This document shows, piece by piece, positions 6,485 through 9,011 of a DNA stretch of 9,011 bases. The translations under genes were made by a program, and so were the position numbers. Position 1 is the stretch's first letter. Each line of letters starts with the position of its first letter. This DNA is from Acidobacteriota bacterium (lineage in GTDB: Bacteria; Acidobacteriota; Terriglobia; Versatilivoradales; Versatilivoraceae), in assembly GCA_028875135.1 (NCBI GenBank), contig JAPPFQ010000541.1, positions 1 through 9,011 of the forward strand. The letters are read 5' to 3'. Below the pieces are notes generated by a model. That model did not search any database. It had not been told where the DNA came from and saw only the letters and a program-made list of their open reading frames with translations.

Positions 6485-7297
6485 TCATGCGTTCCCACCT
6501 TTTTTCGAGCACCTGCCCAACCTGAGCCGGTGCTTCCACAGAAACTTCAACAGACTGAACAGGTGATGCCGCTTGGCGCCCAACCGCCAGCCCCTGGCGC
6601 TGTCCCTGCGGTGGCTGTGCACCATGCGGGCTGCGGGATTGTAGATCACCTTCCAGCCCCGGTCCCACATGCTCTTGCACAGGTCCACGTCCTCGAAGTA
6701 GAGGAAAAACCGCTCATCCATAAGGTGAGCATTCGATTCCGTGGCTGCCCTGCGGACCAACATGGCGGCCCCCAGCCCCCAATCCACTTCAGACAAGCTC
6801 CGGTGGTCCCAGTCCGCCATTAAATGGCGGCGCAGCCCGGGATGGTTCCTCCAGAGACGCTGAAAGGGGGCGCGCCGCAGCAGCAGGGTGGGAAGGGTGT
6901 AAAAACGCCGGCAGGAGTACTGAAGGCCGCCGTCCAAGCTGTTGAGTCGTGGCAAAACCACACCCGCATCGGGGTGCTGCTCCAGGGTGTCCGCCAGTAT
7001 CTCCAGCGCTCCGGCCTCGATCCGCACATCCGGATTCAAAAGCAACAGAAGGGGCCCCCGAGCCTGACGATACCCCTGGTTGGCGGCGGCGGCAAATCCG
7101 CGGTTGGAACGGTTTTGAATCACATGGATGCGAGCCGATGCCGGGTCTGAGACGGGAGACAGGTCTTCAGGGCGGTCATTGTTGACGATGAAGATCTCGT
7201 AGTCCAGTTGCCCCGCATGCCGGACCACGCTGCGGAGGCAGGAGGCGAGTTCCCGCCCGGACCGGTAGTTGACGATGACGATCGACATCCGGCTCAT
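6485..7297 (-). CDS. Family 2 glycosyltransferase (rhamnosyltransferase WbbL-like)
   Basis: A GT-A-fold glycosyltransferase, probably transferring a nucleotide-activated sugar to a growing cell-surface glycan on the cytoplasmic face. The 270-residue protein starts MSRMSIVIVNYRSGRELASCL, typical of the WbbL/rhamnosyltransferase subgroup. NRSNRGFAAAANQG (62-75) and LLLLNPDVRI (85-93) follow; the NPD takes the place of the metal-binding DXD. VDWGLGAAMLVRR (171-183) and DERFFLYFEDVDLC (194-207) complete the acceptor and catalytic region. No transmembrane helix is obvious; the C-terminus is basic (KFLWKHRLRLGRCSKK) and could touch the membrane. The ATG at 7297 overlaps the preceding gene's TGA in an ATGA, so translation is likely coupled; ATG at 7288 is an alternative. 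Donor and acceptor sugars cannot be read from sequence. Confidence 0.88.
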   Translation of the reverse strand: MSRMSIVIVNYRSGRELASCLRSVVRHAGQLDYEIFIVNNDRPEDLSPVSDPASARIHVIQNRSNRGFAAAANQGYRQARGPLLLLLNPDVRIEAGALEILADTLEQHPDAGVVLPRLNSLDGGLQYSCRRFYTLPTLLLRRAPFQRLWRNHPGLRRHLMADWDHRSLSEVDWGLGAAMLVRRAATESNAHLMDERFFLYFEDVDLCKSMWDRGWKVIYNPAARMVHSHRRDSARGWRLGAKRHHLFSLLKFLWKHRLRLGRCSKKGGNA

Positions 7298-9011
7298 CGA
7301 GTACTATTGTCCTGTCTCGGAACACTGGACAAGTCAGCGTACAGCTTCTCGTAGTCGGCGGTAAAGCGGGGTGAACTGTACTCACCTTCTACGCGGGCCC
7401 GGGCGTTGTCACCCAAGCGCCGGCGCTTGAGGGGATCCCTCAACAGTTCCAGGGTATGTTGGAGGAATTCAGCAGAGGAATCGGCAACCATCAGCTCCCG
7501 ATCATGGTGAAATCCGTATCCGTCCAGGCAGAGCCGGGTCGCCACCACGGCCTTTCCCATGGCCATGGCCTCCAGAAGCTTGCCGCGAAGACCTGCGCCA
7601 CTGACGATGGGGGCGACAAAGACGGCGTGACTGGAAAGCAGGGGGCGGAGGTCCTCCACTCCGTCCAGAAACTCGACCCGACCCTTCCGGCTGTGGGCCA
7701 GGAGATGGTCGGGAGCCGATCGCCCCACGACGGTAAGGGTGGCGTCGGGAGCCTCTTCCAGAATCCCCGGCCAGATTTCCCGGAAGAAGTAGGACATTCC
7801 CTGCACGTTGGGCGGATGCTTGAAGAAACCCACAAAAATCAGGCTGTTCGGTCGCTCGCCGACATCCGGCCTGGCCCTGAAAAAGTCCACGTCAACGCCG
7901 CTTTGAGCCAGGCAGGGGCGGTCCACCTTCAGCCGCCTGCTCAGATAGTCCCGGTCGACGGCCGACAGGGCCACCACCGACCGGACTTTGCGGCAAAGCC
8001 GTCGTTCGTAGACCCGCATCAGTCGCCACTTGAGGAAGGCCGAAAGCTTCTCCGTCCAGGTGGCGGCCCTGCGGAAGAGTCGCTCATAAACCAGGCTGAG
8101 AACTTCGTGGTGGGTGAGCAGGCTGGGATAGTGGCGAAGGTCCGGGATGAAGTTCAAGGTGTGCAGGTACTCGCACTGCACCAGATCGTAATCTCCATTT
8201 CTCAACTCGTTGCGCACCTCTCTGCGCATCATCAGGCAGGCATGAAACACTGCCAAAAGCTTTGAGAACAGAAAAGCGCTCTTGAGCTCCCGGTGGTAGG
8301 GATAGAGGGTGATGGTACGAACCTCCTTGCAAAACTCCTTCAATCGGTCGACATGGGCTTGATCCTGGCTGGTTTCGATAAAGGAGAGCAGCGTGATCTC
8401 ATTTCGGGCTGAAAGCCCCTTGAGCAGGTTCACCAGAATCCAGGAGCCGTCCACGCCCAACCTGGGAAGTCGCTTTGAGACCACCAGGATTTTTCGAGAG
8501 CCGGCCGGCCGGCTTCCATTGGTCAGATAACGGTGCCGGTAGAAGAACCAGTGGTGGATGGCGGCAATGGCCTCCTGATCCGACAGGCGTCTTGGCGACG
8601 GGCTGACCAGGCGGTTCCAGACCACCTCAGGAACCTTGAGCAGAGCACCGGCGAAAGCCCGCAGGATGCCGAGACGGCCTCGACTGATATCGAGCAGGAA
8701 GCGGAAGGGCAACTTCACCAGATGGCTCAAGAACAATCCTGCCGAAGTGACATTTTTCCAGAACAGGACGAACAGATTCCGGGCGATCAGATAGTCGATC
8801 CTGGGGTTTCCCATCTCGGTGGCGTTGGTGCTGCGATGCTTGTGGACCACTCGGCTGGCAGGGCAGAAAAGCACGCGGTAACCGGACTTCCAGGCCCGAT
8901 AGGACAAGTCGGCGTCTTCCACATAGGCGGGATTGTAAATTTCGCTGAAACCGCCCAGTTCCAGGAACTTTTGCCGGTCGTAGGCGCTGGAGCCGCCATG
9001 GGCATAAAAGG
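7294..9011 (-). CDS. Two-domain glycosyltransferase: C-terminal end of GT2 fused to GT4, N-terminus outside the window
   Basis: The frame is open from the window edge (571 codons visible), so the true start lies beyond 9011; GTG or ATG codons inside are not real starts. Residues 1-65 are the end of a GT2 domain: AHGGSSAYDR at 3-12, LGGFSEIYNPAYVEDADLSY near 18-37, and the PASRVVHKHRS segment typical of GT2 ends. A basic, partly hydrophobic linker follows. From about residue 173 (KILVVSKRLP) a GT-B-fold GT4 domain runs to near the end, with VGFFKHPPNVQG at 393-404 and the donor-binding stretch SGAGLRGKLLEAMAMG at 470-485. One protein thus carries two transferase domains and probably adds two sugars to the same glycan (inference). 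The TGA overlaps the next glycosyltransferase's ATG. The sugars and the glycan type are unknown. Confidence 0.88.
   Translation of the reverse strand, partial: FYAHGGSSAYDRQKFLELGGFSEIYNPAYVEDADLSYRAWKSGYRVLFCPASRVVHKHRSTNATEMGNPRIDYLIARNLFVLFWKNVTSAGLFLSHLVKLPFRFLLDISRGRLGILRAFAGALLKVPEVVWNRLVSPSPRRLSDQEAIAAIHHWFFYRHRYLTNGSRPAGSRKILVVSKRLPRLGVDGSWILVNLLKGLSARNEITLLSFIETSQDQAHVDRLKEFCKEVRTITLYPYHRELKSAFLFSKLLAVFHACLMMRREVRNELRNGDYDLVQCEYLHTLNFIPDLRHYPSLLTHHEVLSLVYERLFRRAATWTEKLSAFLKWRLMRVYERRLCRKVRSVVALSAVDRDYLSRRLKVDRPCLAQSGVDVDFFRARPDVGERPNSLIFVGFFKHPPNVQGMSYFFREIWPGILEEAPDATLTVVGRSAPDHLLAHSRKGRVEFLDGVEDLRPLLSSHAVFVAPIVSGAGLRGKLLEAMAMGKAVVATRLCLDGYGFHHDRELMVADSSAEFLQHTLELLRDPLKRRRLGDNARARVEGEYSSPRFTADYEKLYADLSSVPRQDNSTR

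Noticed and set aside
7456..8265. Plus-strand 269-codon ORF
   Set aside because: It is antisense to the GT4 domain, with no motifs.

Overview
The window is a GC-rich stretch of bacterial chromosome in which every confidently recognised gene lies on the minus strand, so transcription runs from high to low coordinates. The species cannot be fixed from the sequence. The gene content is bacterial: a three-domain purD, a DusB-type tRNA-dihydrouridine synthase, larE and surface-polysaccharide glycosyltransferases. The two LysW-type amino-acid genes (lysJ, lysK) point to one of the bacterial lineages that make lysine or arginine on a carrier protein, such as Deinococcus-Thermus, Chloroflexota or some Acidobacteriota. 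An acidobacterium or similar environmental lineage is a low-confidence guess.

Layout from the upstream end. (1) 9011-6485 is a glycan-assembly pair. A large glycosyltransferase enters from outside the window and carries the end of a GT2 domain fused to a GT4 domain. Its stop overlaps the start of a second, free-standing GT2 enzyme by four bases. A short perfect hairpin follows the second gene. (2) 6302-6484 is a short spacer. (3) 6301-4089 holds dus (tRNA-dihydrouridine synthase) and lysJ (LysW-carrier aminotransferase), 29 bases apart. (4) 4088-3084 is about 1 kb of visibly lower-GC, repeat-bearing DNA. It contains a perfect 26-bp inverted repeat with nested arms, a triple 10-bp tandem repeat, one doubtful small ORF and a terminator-like hairpin. 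(5) 3083-1 holds lysK (LysW-carrier hydrolase), larE (sulfur insertase of the nickel-pincer cofactor pathway) and purD (purine synthesis). The three are closely spaced, with purD cut by the window edge.

LysJ and LysK catalyse the last two steps of the same pathway: transamination of the LysW-bound semialdehyde, then release of free lysine or ornithine. Here they flank the repeat-rich insert, which suggests that an originally compact gene group was split. LysW and the earlier enzymes are not in view. LarE has three conserved-looking cysteines, a pattern that fits the iron-sulfur-cluster form of the enzyme rather than the single-cysteine sacrificial form. I found no RNA genes, CRISPR arrays, transposase genes or defence systems. 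The most unusual parts are the insert between lysJ and lysK, the three-cysteine LarE and the GT2-GT4 fusion.
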